Shown piece by piece: positions 1-7,933 of a DNA stretch of 29,180 bases; position 1 is the first letter of the stretch; each line of letters begins with the position of its first letter. The DNA lies in NCBI GenBank assembly GCA_964482425.1, contig CAYZXN010000081.1, forward strand, positions 1-29,180, given 5' to 3'. A program made the translations under genes and the position numbers. The stretch comes from WHTF01 sp964482425 (GTDB lineage: Bacteria > Desulfobacterota > Binatia > UBA9968). A model generated the notes under the pieces. That model was not told where the DNA came from and ran no database searches. It saw nothing but the letters and a program-made list of their open reading frames with translations.

Positions 1-19
1 GGAAAACAACGAACGGATA

Positions 20-880
20 TTAGTCGAGCGATGATCTGACATAGTCTGCCAGTGCAGCGTGCCAATCCCGCATCGGCGTCAAGCCAAGCTCTTCCGACAG
101 CAAACAGCGCATCGGCGTGTAGCGCGGGCGTACCGCGATACGCTTCATGTCGCGCTCATGGACGATTTCTATGAGCCGGTCGAGTTGGTCTCGGTCCAGA
201 CCCATTACGCGTCCGGCTTCGAACGCGAACTCGTCATACGAACAAACGCCGGCATTAACGATGTGATAAGTGCCGTAACGATGAATATTAAAAATTTCGA
301 GGCAGCGGTCGATCAGGTCCTCGACGTAAGTGGTGCTGGACCAGATATCATCGATGGCGCGGAGGTGCCGTCGGAATTTGAGGTCGTTGTGTGCCGTGCA
401 GAGAAAACTGTTTTTGCCGCTGCCATAAACCCACGATGTGCGCACAATATAACTTTTCACGCAGGCCGCGCGCACCGCTTGTTCACCCGCGACTTTGGTT
501 TTGCCGTAAGCATTGACCGGCCGCGGCTGATCTTCCGTGGTGTACGGCGCCCTTCCGACCGGTTCGCCGTCAAAGGCGTATTGGGTGCTGAACTGGATCA
601 TCTCCGCACCTACCTGTGTGGCGGCCTCGGCCAGAAACCGCGGTCCTTCCACGTTCACAGCCGCAGCCCTGTCAGGACTCTGCTCGGCTTCATCGACTTG
701 CACCACCGCGCAATTGACGATCAAAGCCGGCTGCGCTGCAGCGACCCGGCTCGCAACCGCGGCGCGATCGGTAATATCCAGATGGCGCCGCGTTAACGCC
801 AAGACATTATATTTGCCGGCGAGCCGCCGGGCGAAATGGCTGCCGATGAGCCCGGCTGCTCCGGTAAGCAGTATAGTCAC
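20..880 (-). CDS. dTDP-4-dehydrorhamnose reductase-like SDR protein (RmlD family)
   Basis: The 286-residue protein is an extended short-chain dehydrogenase/reductase. It opens with the Rossmann motif TGAAGLIG (residues 6-13). It has the family FST-x-Y-x-FDG segment at residues 97-104 and the catalytic pair Y125/K129 in AYGKTK, which together are typical of RmlD. That family uses NAD(P)H to reduce dTDP-4-keto-rhamnose in the last step of dTDP-L-rhamnose synthesis. No other rml gene lies in the window, so the nucleotide-sugar substrate is inferred and a related sugar epimerase/reductase role is possible. The start is a GTG with no obvious Shine-Dalgarno sequence. Length is close to the usual 280-300 residues. 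Confidence 0.82.
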   Translation of the reverse strand: MTILLTGAAGLIGSHFARRLAGKYNVLALTRRHLDITDRAAVASRVAAAQPALIVNCAVVQVDEAEQSPDRAAAVNVEGPRFLAEAATQVGAEMIQFSTQYAFDGEPVGRAPYTTEDQPRPVNAYGKTKVAGEQAVRAACVKSYIVRTSWVYGSGKNSFLCTAHNDLKFRRHLRAIDDIWSSTTYVEDLIDRCLEIFNIHRYGTYHIVNAGVCSYDEFAFEAGRVMGLDRDQLDRLIEIVHERDMKRIAVRPRYTPMRCLLSEELGLTPMRDWHAALADYVRSSLD

Positions 881-975
881 GGACTGAAACTGTAAAACGA
901 CGGCAAGCGGTCATCAAGAGGAGAACGCTTGTTCCATGGAAGAGGCGCCCGCCTAATCATCACAACTTAAGCGGG

Positions 976-1116
976 TCAGCCTCTCAGGCTAGAAAAGGGA
1001 AGCTGGAATAAAAACCACATGAGAGTCACGACCAGGACGGCACCGAAGATCGTGTACAGGCCGGCTATAAACGTGAGCACTAAGTAGTCCCACTGCTTGA
1101 AAAGGTGATTCCACAC
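976..1116 (-). CDS. possible 46-residue single-pass membrane protein
   Basis: A short reading frame starting with GTG at 1116 encodes 46 residues with one long hydrophobic helix (residues 12-41, including LVLTFIAGLYTIFGAVLVV) flanked by polar or charged ends (HLFKQWDY and SSLRG). It begins 39 bases downstream of the stop codon of the glycine-zipper lipoprotein and lies in the same reading frame. The frame stays open all the way from that TAG. The ribosome binding site is weak. It looks like a tail-end membrane microprotein of the minus-strand group, but so short a hydrophobic frame could also be chance. I recognise no family. Confidence 0.4.
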   Translation of the reverse strand: MWNHLFKQWDYLVLTFIAGLYTIFGAVLVVTLMWFLFQLPFSSLRG

Positions 1117-1155
1117 AGGCGGGTGACCGGTTCCGACAGAGTTTTTGAAATCTAT

Positions 1156-1524
1156 CTAGTAGTAGTCGCCGCCGCGGCGCCGTATCTGTTCGAGCTCCTC
1201 GCGCTGACGTCTGAGCTCCTGTTCGTTTCGATAGATCTGCTGGTCCTGTTCGTAAGCCTGGTTCTCACGGCCCTGTAACTGATCGCCGATCACCGCTCCC
1301 GCTCCGAGGCCAAGTGCGGCTCCGATGGCGGCGCCCGCTCCAGGATGCCGGACGGCCGAACCGATGAGGCCGCCCGCGGCTGCTCCCCCGAGCGCACCGA
1401 TGCCCGCGCCTTTCTCACGTGTCGTCAGACCACCTCCAGCGCAACCCGCCAGCAGCGTTGTGCTTACGGCGGCTACAGCAATAAACCGGGAAAATCTCTT
1501 TATCGCATTGGGTTGATTGTTCAT
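1156..1524 (-). CDS. glycine-zipper outer-membrane lipoprotein
   Basis: The 122-residue product has a lipoprotein signal peptide ending in LLAGC (lipidated Cys28). It is followed by a glycine-rich stretch (about residues 38-80) with repeated GxxxG spacing, such as GIGALGGAAAGGLIG and GAAIGAALGLGAGAVIG. This is the glycine-zipper architecture of small outer-membrane or stress-related lipoproteins (SlyB/YMGG-like). The C-terminal 40 residues are strongly charged (Q, E, R) and probably form a short coiled coil. A strong AGGAGG ribosome binding site precedes the ATG. It lies downstream of the DUF3108 gene on the same strand, suggesting shared envelope-related expression. The exact role is unknown. 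Confidence 0.8.
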   Translation of the reverse strand: MNNQPNAIKRFSRFIAVAAVSTTLLAGCAGGGLTTREKGAGIGALGGAAAGGLIGSAVRHPGAGAAIGAALGLGAGAVIGDQLQGRENQAYEQDQQIYRNEQELRRQREELEQIRRRGGDYY

Positions 1525-1552
1525 GAGTGCTCTGCCTCCTGTTGTTGATTAG

Positions 1553-1573
1553 ACGAACCCTCTGGCGGTTCGT
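1553..1573. other. inverted repeat in the leader of the glycine-zipper gene
   Basis: A perfect 7-bp inverted repeat, ACGAACC and GGTTCGT, is separated by 7 bases. It lies between the end of the DUF3108 gene and the start of the glycine-zipper gene. No T-tract follows on the minus strand, so it is more likely an mRNA-stabilising or processing hairpin, or an operator, than an intrinsic terminator. Confidence 0.35.
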
Positions 1574-1631
1574 TTACTGGCAGTTGTGACTTTGAAGATT
1601 GTCAATCTACAGTCTGATTTTAGCTCATCGG

Positions 1632-2516
1632 TTAGCTTGCCGGCCGTGGCGAATCCGCTGCACCGGCGGCGCGGACGCCGACTTTGTCCTGCACCAGCTC
1701 CATTTGAACCGTGCCGACAAAAATCTTGCTCCATAGCTTGACCGGCATGCGCCGCTCGTCTGCAGAGATCCAGATGGCCGCGTCGTTCATGCGACTGGCA
1801 TAACCCTTGTCGGTGAGGTTGGTGAGTTTGGGCACGATTTTGAAAGCTTCGACGACAGCGCCCGATGCAAGCGCCACCGGTTCCTTTTTTTCGACTGCCA
1901 ACTCGAGCAGGTAGCGGTGCCGTCCTCCGAAAACATCAAAAAACAACTTCTCCCCGACTTTTAAATCGACACTGCGCGCCAGATAAACCGCGGTGATCGG
2001 GTCCAAAGTGTTCCTCGAATCGAAACCGTAAACTCTGGGCTTTCTGCCTTCCTGATAGCGATTGATGGCCCATTGATTGGTTTGGTGATTGAACTGCGCC
2101 TCGGTATCGATGGCGCGCGAGTTTTCTCGTTGGCTAAAAACGAACCGCGACGGCGACAGCGATTGAGCGTCGAACACCGAACTGATCGTGTCGCGCATTT
2201 TCCAAATCAGGTCCAAGCCCCTCGACGTTCTGGCATCAATGCGAACGCGGTAAAACTTCTTTCCGTCAATCGCAATCGGCGTGGTTTGGACATCAGCAGT
2301 GGCAACGGGGATCCCGTTCCAACTCGCCTTGTAAGATGCCGTTTCGCCGTTCTCGTACGGATAAAACTTGGGTTGGTACACGGGCACCTTCTGCGGTACC
2401 TTCGCAACCGCGTCTTGTGCCCGACTGGCGGGCGTTCCCAGGCCGGCTGCAGCCGTTAACCAAACAGCAAAAATGAGCTTCAATCCCAACTTCATTTGAA
2501 CGTTTAGACGATTCAT
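1632..2516 (-). CDS. secreted DUF3108 domain protein
   Basis: The protein resembles the DUF3108 family: small periplasmic proteins with a predicted beta-rich, lipocalin-like fold and unproven function. The lead-in YENGETASYKASWNGIP and the later segments SRFVFSQREN and AAIWISADERRMPVKLWSK are the kind of sequence seen there. A Sec signal peptide ends near ASRAQ. I placed the start at the ATG at 2516, about 295 residues. A longer frame opens with GTG at 2570 but would put 18 polar and mixed residues ahead of the signal peptide, and another ATG at 2495 begins directly at MKLGLKLIF. None has a clear ribosome binding site. It heads a minus-strand group with the glycine-zipper lipoprotein, consistent with an envelope role. 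Confidence 0.72.
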   Translation of the reverse strand: MNRLNVQMKLGLKLIFAVWLTAAAGLGTPASRAQDAVAKVPQKVPVYQPKFYPYENGETASYKASWNGIPVATADVQTTPIAIDGKKFYRVRIDARTSRGLDLIWKMRDTISSVFDAQSLSPSRFVFSQRENSRAIDTEAQFNHQTNQWAINRYQEGRKPRVYGFDSRNTLDPITAVYLARSVDLKVGEKLFFDVFGGRHRYLLELAVEKKEPVALASGAVVEAFKIVPKLTNLTDKGYASRMNDAAIWISADERRMPVKLWSKIFVGTVQMELVQDKVGVRAAGAADSPRPAS

Positions 2517-2591
2517 CACTGCAATAGTTACACATTTTACCGCAAGAAAATACGCGGCCCGATCCGGCACCGCTATAAGCTGCCGAATTGA

Positions 2592-2620
2592 TTGCAGCTG
2601 CTCGTTCGTTTGGCTAATAT
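2592..2620 (+). promoter_or_regulatory. putative sigma-70 promoter for the Cys-rich repeat gene
   Basis: TTGCAG at 2592-2597 and TAATAT at 2615-2620 are separated by 17 bases. They lie about 30 bases upstream of a good AAGGAG ribosome binding site (2633-2638) for the gene at 2648. The spacing and -10 box are close to consensus. Confidence 0.45.
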
Positions 2621-2647
2621 CGGCGCATCCTCAAGGAGAGTAGTCCG

Positions 2648-3811
2648 GTGATGAAATGTAAAGTTTTGAGTTTTCTAATCTTCGTGCTGGCGGCGGCGTT
2701 TTACAGCAGTGCCTCAAGCCCGGCCGAGATCCAGGAGCAGCCGCGATCGGGAACGTTTGCGAGCCTGCCATCGCTCGAGGCGCTGAAACTCTGTCTATCC
2801 GGAGCGGAGAGTGCGGCGTGCCTCGACAATCTTTTTCGTGATGCCTTCCAAACGCATTCCACCAAGGAAGCATTGAGGCTGATCCAGGTTTACGAATCTC
2901 ACGACGCCGAACTGCGGCGCGACTGCCATCCGGTGGTACATGCCATTGGCCGCGAAACATTCAGGATCAAGGGCAGCATTCATGAATCGTTTTCCGCGTG
3001 CGACCAAACCTGTCACTCGGGGTGCTATCATGGCGCCGTGGAGCGTTTTCTACGCGGCGAGGAAATTTACTCTCAAACAGACCGCCATCCAAGTCAGACG
3101 GAGCTCAGGCAAAAGGCTTCGGGAGCTTGCGATCCCGCCCTTCCCGTAAGAGTGCGCTTTCAATGTCTCCACGGTCTCGGTCACGCTTTGATGTTCTTCT
3201 CGCGTTATAAGCTGACGCCTTCACTGGAAGCCTGCGACGCGTTGGCGGAAGAGTGGAGCCGCCATTCCTGCTATGGCGGCGTATTCATGGAAAACGTTTT
3301 CAACTCCACGCCCGAATTGAGGGATCTAAGCCCGACGGATTACCATTACCCGTGTAACCAGGTAGATGCCAAATACCGAAGCGCCTGCTATGTCATGCAA
3401 ACCTCGAGAATGAGCGAGATGGGATTGTCGACGCCCAGGATATTCGACGAGTGCCGCAAAGCTGGAGAGTATGACCTTCCCTGCACCCTTTCCATCGGCC
3501 GGGATCTATCCAACGACGTGCGCGTGGGCCAAACTCGGACCACCGCGCAAAAATGCGAGACAACCTCAGGCGAGCACCGGCTGGCGTGCATGCGCGGCGT
3601 CGTATATGCGCTCATCGATAATACCTGGGACGGCCGTTATGCCCTGCCCTTTTGTGCCGCTTTCAATCACGAACAGGATCAACGAATCTGTATCGAGGAA
3701 AGCGTTAGTTATCTGAAAACGACTTTCGAGAAATCGGCTGACGAAATTACCGACGACTGCTCGAAGTATTTGGCTCAACCGCTACGTTGCACTGAATCGG
3801 CAAGAGGCTAA
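2648..3811 (+). CDS. secreted Cys-rich protein with ~34-residue Cys-pair repeats (uncharacterised)
   Basis: This 387-residue protein has an N-terminal signal peptide (to about residue 23) and 20 cysteines in the mature part. From residue 161 on they fall in pairs 10-12 residues apart: 161/173, 196/208, 236/247, 269/279, 303/314, 336/348, 371/381. The pairs recur every 33-40 residues, and an earlier pair sits at 49/58. The second Cys usually begins a hydrophobic segment such as CLHGLGHALMF, CYGGVFMEN or CMRGVVYALI, which suggests helix-turn-helix solenoid repeats each stapled by a disulfide, as in Sel1/Hcp-type proteins. Residues 93-137 add a denser Cys/His cluster (C93, C118, C122, C126, with H94, H123, H128) that could bind metal. 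I do not recognise a named family and assign no function. The start is GTG 2648 or ATG 2651; both follow the same ribosome binding site. Confidence 0.75.
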   Translation: MMKCKVLSFLIFVLAAAFYSSASSPAEIQEQPRSGTFASLPSLEALKLCLSGAESAACLDNLFRDAFQTHSTKEALRLIQVYESHDAELRRDCHPVVHAIGRETFRIKGSIHESFSACDQTCHSGCYHGAVERFLRGEEIYSQTDRHPSQTELRQKASGACDPALPVRVRFQCLHGLGHALMFFSRYKLTPSLEACDALAEEWSRHSCYGGVFMENVFNSTPELRDLSPTDYHYPCNQVDAKYRSACYVMQTSRMSEMGLSTPRIFDECRKAGEYDLPCTLSIGRDLSNDVRVGQTRTTAQKCETTSGEHRLACMRGVVYALIDNTWDGRYALPFCAAFNHEQDQRICIEESVSYLKTTFEKSADEITDDCSKYLAQPLRCTESARG

Positions 3812-3860
3812 AACCCGGTTCATAACCAGCGCAACAACAATGGTTCGGTGGTGTTTGTAG

Positions 3861-3882
3861 TGATTGCAATCAGCTTGCAAGC
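3861..3882. promoter_or_regulatory. two abutting TTGCAA-centred palindromes (candidate operator)
   Basis: A perfect 12-bp palindrome, TGATTGCAATCA (3861-3872), directly abuts a perfect 10-bp palindrome, GCTTGCAAGC (3873-3882). Both share the TTGCAA core and their centres are 11 bp apart, about one helical turn. That is the geometry expected for two dimers bound on one DNA face. The site lies in the gap between the Cys-rich gene and the receiver gene, so it probably controls the latter. Confidence 0.4.
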
Positions 3883-4019
3883 ATTTCTATTGGTCTTTCA
3901 GAACGGCATTAGGAATATCAGAGGATTCAACCTCCGAAGGTCCGGGAGAACAGGGCCTTGCGGGCCTTGGCCGTTAGTGCAAGAGTAGAGACAGCGAGCC
4001 ATCTCCGTTGCGGTTGATC

Positions 4020-4391
4020 ATGACTGCACCACTACTGTTGCTGGTTGACGACGAAATCGGCGTGCGCGAGTCCCTGAAAATGGTCTTTGGCAAGGACTTT
4101 CGGCTCATGGAGGCGGACTCCGTGGACAGCGCAATGGCCAGAGTTCAGGATGCCAAGCCCGATCTCATTTTCCTCGATATCCTGATGCCCAAAACAGACG
4201 GCATCGAGGTCCTGCGCCGAATTAAAGAGATCCATCCCGGCTGTGAAGTCATCATGCTCACCGGGCTGAATTCGCAGCAGTTGGCCGCCAAAGCCATAAG
4301 CTTCGGCGCGTGCGATTTTGTCAGTAAGCCATTTGACGTCACAGATCTTCGCCAGAAAGTTTCACGAGCGCTGCAAAAATTCCAACAATAG
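4020..4391 (+). CDS. single-domain response regulator (CheY-like receiver)
   Basis: The 123-residue product is a lone receiver domain. The acidic pocket is D10-D11-E12 (VDDE), the phospho-acceptor is D53 in LIFLDILMPKTDG, T81 sits in MLTG, and the conserved lysine is K103 in VSKPFD. All catalytic positions are present, so it should be phosphorylated by a histidine kinase, which is not encoded in this window. There is no output domain, so it acts by protein contact or as a phosphorelay intermediate. I chose ATG 4020; the frame extends to a TTG at 4008, but that adds only four residues ahead of the standard start of the fold. It is followed 29 bases later by the methyltransferase gene. Confidence 0.88.
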   Translation: MTAPLLLLVDDEIGVRESLKMVFGKDFRLMEADSVDSAMARVQDAKPDLIFLDILMPKTDGIEVLRRIKEIHPGCEVIMLTGLNSQQLAAKAISFGACDFVSKPFDVTDLRQKVSRALQKFQQ

Positions 4392-4420
4392 AATCACAAC
4401 GGCGATACTCTTCTCGCGCC

Positions 4421-5095
4421 ATGGGTTGGCTTCAGATATCGCGTTACCGCAGGCATCGCAAAATCTTTGCTGGTGTCTGGCTGACGTTGCTATTTGCCGG
4501 CTGCACGAGCCTCAAACAATGCTCCTACGAAGGTTTGAGGCGAGATCAGTGGCAGCAACCCGATACCGTGATGCAGTCGCTGCAACTGAGCCAAGGCGCC
4601 GTGGTCGCTGACCTGGGATCCGGCAGCGGCTACTTCAGCTTGCGCTTGGCTAGAGCAGTCGGCCCCACAGGCAAGGTGTACGCCGCCGACATCGATAGCA
4701 GCATCAATGACGCACTGAGAGAGCGCGCCCACAAACATCAACTGAACATTATCGAAGTCATCCTCTCAGCACCCGACGATCCCAGACTACCCGGGCCGGT
4801 AGATCTGCTCTTTACCAGCAACACCTATCACCACATTGACGACCGCGTCGCTTACTTTTCGGCACTGCGCAAGTATCTGCGCCCGCGGGGTCGACTCGCC
4901 GTGATCGATTATGACCGTAGGACATGGCTGGCGCGGCTCTGGGGCCATTATACGCCCAAGGATTTAATCAAGCGCGAGGTGGAGCAAGCCGGTTATGAGC
5001 TGCAACACGACTTCGACTTTCTCGACCGACAATCGTTTTTGATCTTCACGCCAAACGCGAGCGCGCGGTCCTCTTCGACTGACTTGCCGAAGTGA
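4421..5095 (+). CDS. SAM-dependent methyltransferase with a lipoprotein signal
   Basis: The 224-residue protein has a positively charged N-terminus, a hydrophobic segment and a lipobox-like LFAGC (Cys28). A class I methyltransferase fold follows: motif I is VADLGSGSGYF (residues 62-72) and the acidic residue ending strand beta-2 is D90 in VYAADID. A motif IV-like region is NTYHHIDD, and the post-motif segment is LRPRGRLAVIDYD. The segment YEGLRRDQWQQPDTV just before the domain is a recurrent lead-in of this subgroup as I recall it. The lipobox is odd because SAM is cytosolic, so the N-terminus may only anchor the enzyme at the inner membrane. The substrate is unknown. No convincing ribosome binding site is visible at ATG 4421, and it is probably co-transcribed with the receiver gene. 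Confidence 0.75.
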   Translation: MGWLQISRYRRHRKIFAGVWLTLLFAGCTSLKQCSYEGLRRDQWQQPDTVMQSLQLSQGAVVADLGSGSGYFSLRLARAVGPTGKVYAADIDSSINDALRERAHKHQLNIIEVILSAPDDPRLPGPVDLLFTSNTYHHIDDRVAYFSALRKYLRPRGRLAVIDYDRRTWLARLWGHYTPKDLIKREVEQAGYELQHDFDFLDRQSFLIFTPNASARSSSTDLPK

Positions 5096-5098
5096 GGC

Positions 5099-5764
5099 TT
5101 ATTGCGCCTTGTTCTGGTTTGATGGTGCTGTGGGAGTCGGGCCGCCGGGCGTATCCGCCGGGCCGTTTAGCAATTTAAATGAGTTAAAGACCGCCGTCAT
5201 TACGGCGTTATCCTTCTCCGCGCCCCGATCAAAAAACGCGGTCATCATAAAACTGATGGAGTAGGGTCTGGAAAACGGGTAGCAATGAATCCCAGCGACA
5301 ACCACTGGATCACCGGCTTTCATCTTATGCAGGGTTGAGACATAGAAGCGGATGCCGCGATCGTTCGATAGATCGGTGCGCTCGCCGATCTTCGATTCCA
5401 CCGCGCCGAGATTGCGGCCCACGGCTCGATAAACCTGCTGGGTGGTCTGCTGGATCAGCTTGTCAACGTATGCCTGGCGATTGGGGTCGGACTGAAAATC
5501 CGCTTTCGAAGGATTTTGCCGCCCTTTTTCCACAACGACCATGAAAGAGTTGCCGTTAGGCGTTTGCAACAGAACTCGCACATCATCGTTGGCCGCGCCC
5601 TCAGGCAATTTGCGCAAATCCCAGCCCGGCGGATATCGAAACGCGTAGCCATACTCTGAATCGCGGTAGACTTCGAGGTCGGATTGATCCTGGACGGCAC
5701 CAGCCCGCGCCCACTGCGAAAACATTAAAATAATTATCAGGACAAGAACCGCGCAATTCTTCAC
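5099..5764 (-). CDS. secreted PsbP/DUF1795-like protein, function unknown
   Basis: A signal peptide (hydrophobic core VLVLIIILMFSQWARAGA) leads into a domain beginning SEYGYAFRYPPGWDLR. That is the hallmark opening of PsbP/DUF1795-like domains, small alpha-beta-alpha proteins exported across the membrane. The body ends around NSFKLLNG, followed by a low-complexity Pro/Thr/Gln tail of about 20 residues. The start is uncertain: GTG at 5764 is used here, and a TTG at 5770 is in frame two codons earlier. The gene stands alone on the minus strand, convergent with the methyltransferase gene (3 bases apart) and divergent from the helicase. The role cannot be assigned from sequence. Confidence 0.65.
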   Translation of the reverse strand: MKNCAVLVLIIILMFSQWARAGAVQDQSDLEVYRDSEYGYAFRYPPGWDLRKLPEGAANDDVRVLLQTPNGNSFMVVVEKGRQNPSKADFQSDPNRQAYVDKLIQQTTQQVYRAVGRNLGAVESKIGERTDLSNDRGIRFYVSTLHKMKAGDPVVVAGIHCYPFSRPYSISFMMTAFFDRGAEKDNAVMTAVFNSFKLLNGPADTPGGPTPTAPSNQNKAQ

Positions 5765-5930
5765 AATCAATCTGCCCCGGTTTGGATTGAGTTGAGCCTA
5801 GCACATAGAACGTGGTTGGAAAGGCCGACTGCAGCAAGAGCGAATGCCGCTCAAAAGAGGTGGCGCTATCTCGCGGATCGCTTGCCGACTGTACTGAAAA
5901 TAGGTAATTTACGTTGCGATTGGAGATTTC

Positions 5931-7931
5931 TTGACGACACAATATAGCCTTCACAACCCCACGGTATCTATTCGCAATAGCTCAGGATTGGACTACCGCA
6001 ACGAGTTAAACCAGGCGCAATACGAAGCCGCCAGTGCGGTAGAAGGCCCGCTGCTGATCATCGCCGGCGCTGGCACCGGCAAGACCCGCACCTTGGTCTA
6101 CCGGGTCGCGCACTTGATCGATGCCGGAATCGACCCCAGGTCCATTCTATTGCTGACTTTCACGCGCCGGGCGGCCGAAGAGATGATCCGGCGCGCCGGA
6201 CTCTTGATCGACGGCCGGTGCAACCAGGTGGCGGGCGGAACCTTTCACTCGTTTGCGAATCTGGTGCTGCGCGAATATGGCCGGCGCATCGATCTATCGC
6301 CTTCCTTTACCATCATGGATCGCACCGACAGCGAGGACGTGATTCAGCATCTTCGGGCAGCCATGGGTTTGAATACAAAGGAACGGCGCTTTCCACGCAA
6401 GCAGACGGTGGGCGAGATTTTCAGCATGGCACTGAACAAACAACTGCCGCTTGCGGAATTGCTCGAACTGGAGTACCCGCATCTGATCGAAGTCAATGAG
6501 GAATTATTCGAATTAAATCAGCGATACGTCGCCTATAAGCGCGACAAAAGCCTGGTCGACTACGATGACCTCTTGACCAAACTCAAAGATCTGCTGGTCG
6601 CCTCTGAGGAGGTGCGCAATCGCCTATCGGAGAGATTTCGGTTCATAATGGTCGACGAATATCAGGACACCAATCACCTGCAGGCCAAAATCGTCCGGCT
6701 GTTGGCGGCGACCCATGACAATGTCGCCGTGGTTGGCGACGACGCGCAGAGTATTTATTCCTTTCGCGGCGCTAATTTTCGCAACATCATGGATTTTCCC
6801 AAGCACTTCCCCGGGGCGCGAGTCATCAAGCTGGAGGAAAATTACCGCAGCACGCAACCGATTCTGAATCTCACCAACGAGATTATCCAGCGCGCCGCAG
6901 AGGGCTATGAGAAGCGCCTGTTTACGCGCAAGAGCACGGGGCCGCGGCCGAGGCTCGTGCAGGCCGGCAGCGAGCAGACGCAGTCACAGTTTGTTTGCCA
7001 GAAAATTCTGGAACTGCGCGAGCAGGGGGTGCCGCTGTGGGACATGGCGGTATTGTTTCGTTCGAGTTTTCATTCTTTCGATCTCGAGATCGAATTGGCG
7101 CGCCAGAATATTCCGTTCGTCAAGCGCGGCGGCTTCCAGTTCATGGAGGCGGCGCACGTCAAAGACCTGCTCGCCCATTTGCGCATTATCGCCAATCCCC
7201 AGGATGCGATTTCCTGGAGCCGGGTGCTGCTGTTGTTGGAAGGCGTCGGACCGGGAGCCACCCAGAAAATCATAAGTTGGCTTCTCGCCGGCGATAATCC
7301 GCGAGAACGACTGCGATCCTACGATGCAAAAGGTAAAATCAGCCACGGCCTGAAAACATTGGCGCAAGTTCTAGAGGTAGCTGCCGAAGCCGACTTGCCC
7401 GCCGAACAAGCGCAATACCTGATGCAGTATTACACTCCGATTCTCAAGCAGAATTATCCCGACGATTATCCCAAGAGGCTGAGAGATATGGAGCACTTTC
7501 AGGGCATGACCGAACGCTATCGAAATCTCGAGCGTTTGCTCAGTGACATGGCGCTGGAACCGCCCAACGATAGCATCGGCGGCGTCCTCGCTGTCAATCC
7601 GGACGAAGGACCGCTCATTCTGTCAACAATCCATTCCGCCAAAGGACTCGAATGGCACTCGGTATTTATCATCTGGGCGCTGGAGGGTAGGTTTCCCTCC
7701 ATCTATAACACGAATACCACCGAAGAGCTCGAAGAGGAGCGGCGCTTGCTGTACGTAGCAGCCACCCGAGCAAAGCAGAATCTTTTTATTTCCTATCCAA
7801 CCCGAGTTTTCGACAAAAGCCTGCGCATGGTACTGTCCCGCCCGTCTCAGTTCGTGGACGGCATCTCGCATCGACTACTTGAACCGGTTTCCCTCATGCC
7901 GGAGGGAAGTTTCTGGAATTGGGAGAGTTAA
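5931..7931 (+). CDS. UvrD/Rep-type superfamily 1A DNA helicase
   Basis: The 666-residue protein carries the full set of SF1A helicase motifs: Q-motif region LNQAQYEAA (residues 26-34), Walker A AGAGTGKT (45-52), motif Ia LTFTRRAAEEM, and motif II VDEYQDTN near residue 240. Motif III is QSIYSFRGA, motif IV LEENYRST, motif V STIHSAKGLEW, and motif VI RRLLYVAATRAK. Such enzymes unwind DNA 3' to 5' using ATP during repair, replication restart or recombination. It is slightly shorter than PcrA/UvrD and lacks most of their C-terminal tail, so the exact subfamily is open. The start is TTG 5931, supported by GGAGA five to nine bases upstream; no ATG precedes the Walker A motif in frame. The stop lies two bases before the next ATG. 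Confidence 0.93.
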   Translation: MTTQYSLHNPTVSIRNSSGLDYRNELNQAQYEAASAVEGPLLIIAGAGTGKTRTLVYRVAHLIDAGIDPRSILLLTFTRRAAEEMIRRAGLLIDGRCNQVAGGTFHSFANLVLREYGRRIDLSPSFTIMDRTDSEDVIQHLRAAMGLNTKERRFPRKQTVGEIFSMALNKQLPLAELLELEYPHLIEVNEELFELNQRYVAYKRDKSLVDYDDLLTKLKDLLVASEEVRNRLSERFRFIMVDEYQDTNHLQAKIVRLLAATHDNVAVVGDDAQSIYSFRGANFRNIMDFPKHFPGARVIKLEENYRSTQPILNLTNEIIQRAAEGYEKRLFTRKSTGPRPRLVQAGSEQTQSQFVCQKILELREQGVPLWDMAVLFRSSFHSFDLEIELARQNIPFVKRGGFQFMEAAHVKDLLAHLRIIANPQDAISWSRVLLLLEGVGPGATQKIISWLLAGDNPRERLRSYDAKGKISHGLKTLAQVLEVAAEADLPAEQAQYLMQYYTPILKQNYPDDYPKRLRDMEHFQGMTERYRNLERLLSDMALEPPNDSIGGVLAVNPDEGPLILSTIHSAKGLEWHSVFIIWALEGRFPSIYNTNTTEELEEERRLLYVAATRAKQNLFISYPTRVFDKSLRMVLSRPSQFVDGISHRLLEPVSLMPEGSFWNWES

Positions 7932-7933
7932 TC

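Noticed and set aside
118..149. GC-rich potential stem inside the RmlD-like gene as a regulatory element
   Set aside because: It lies within conserved coding sequence and no leader or T-run accompanies it.
3001..3030. CxxxCH at residues 118-123 of the Cys-rich protein as a c-type heme site
   Set aside because: The standard motif is CxxCH. Only one such spacing occurs, and the rest of the protein's Cys pattern fits disulfide pairs better.
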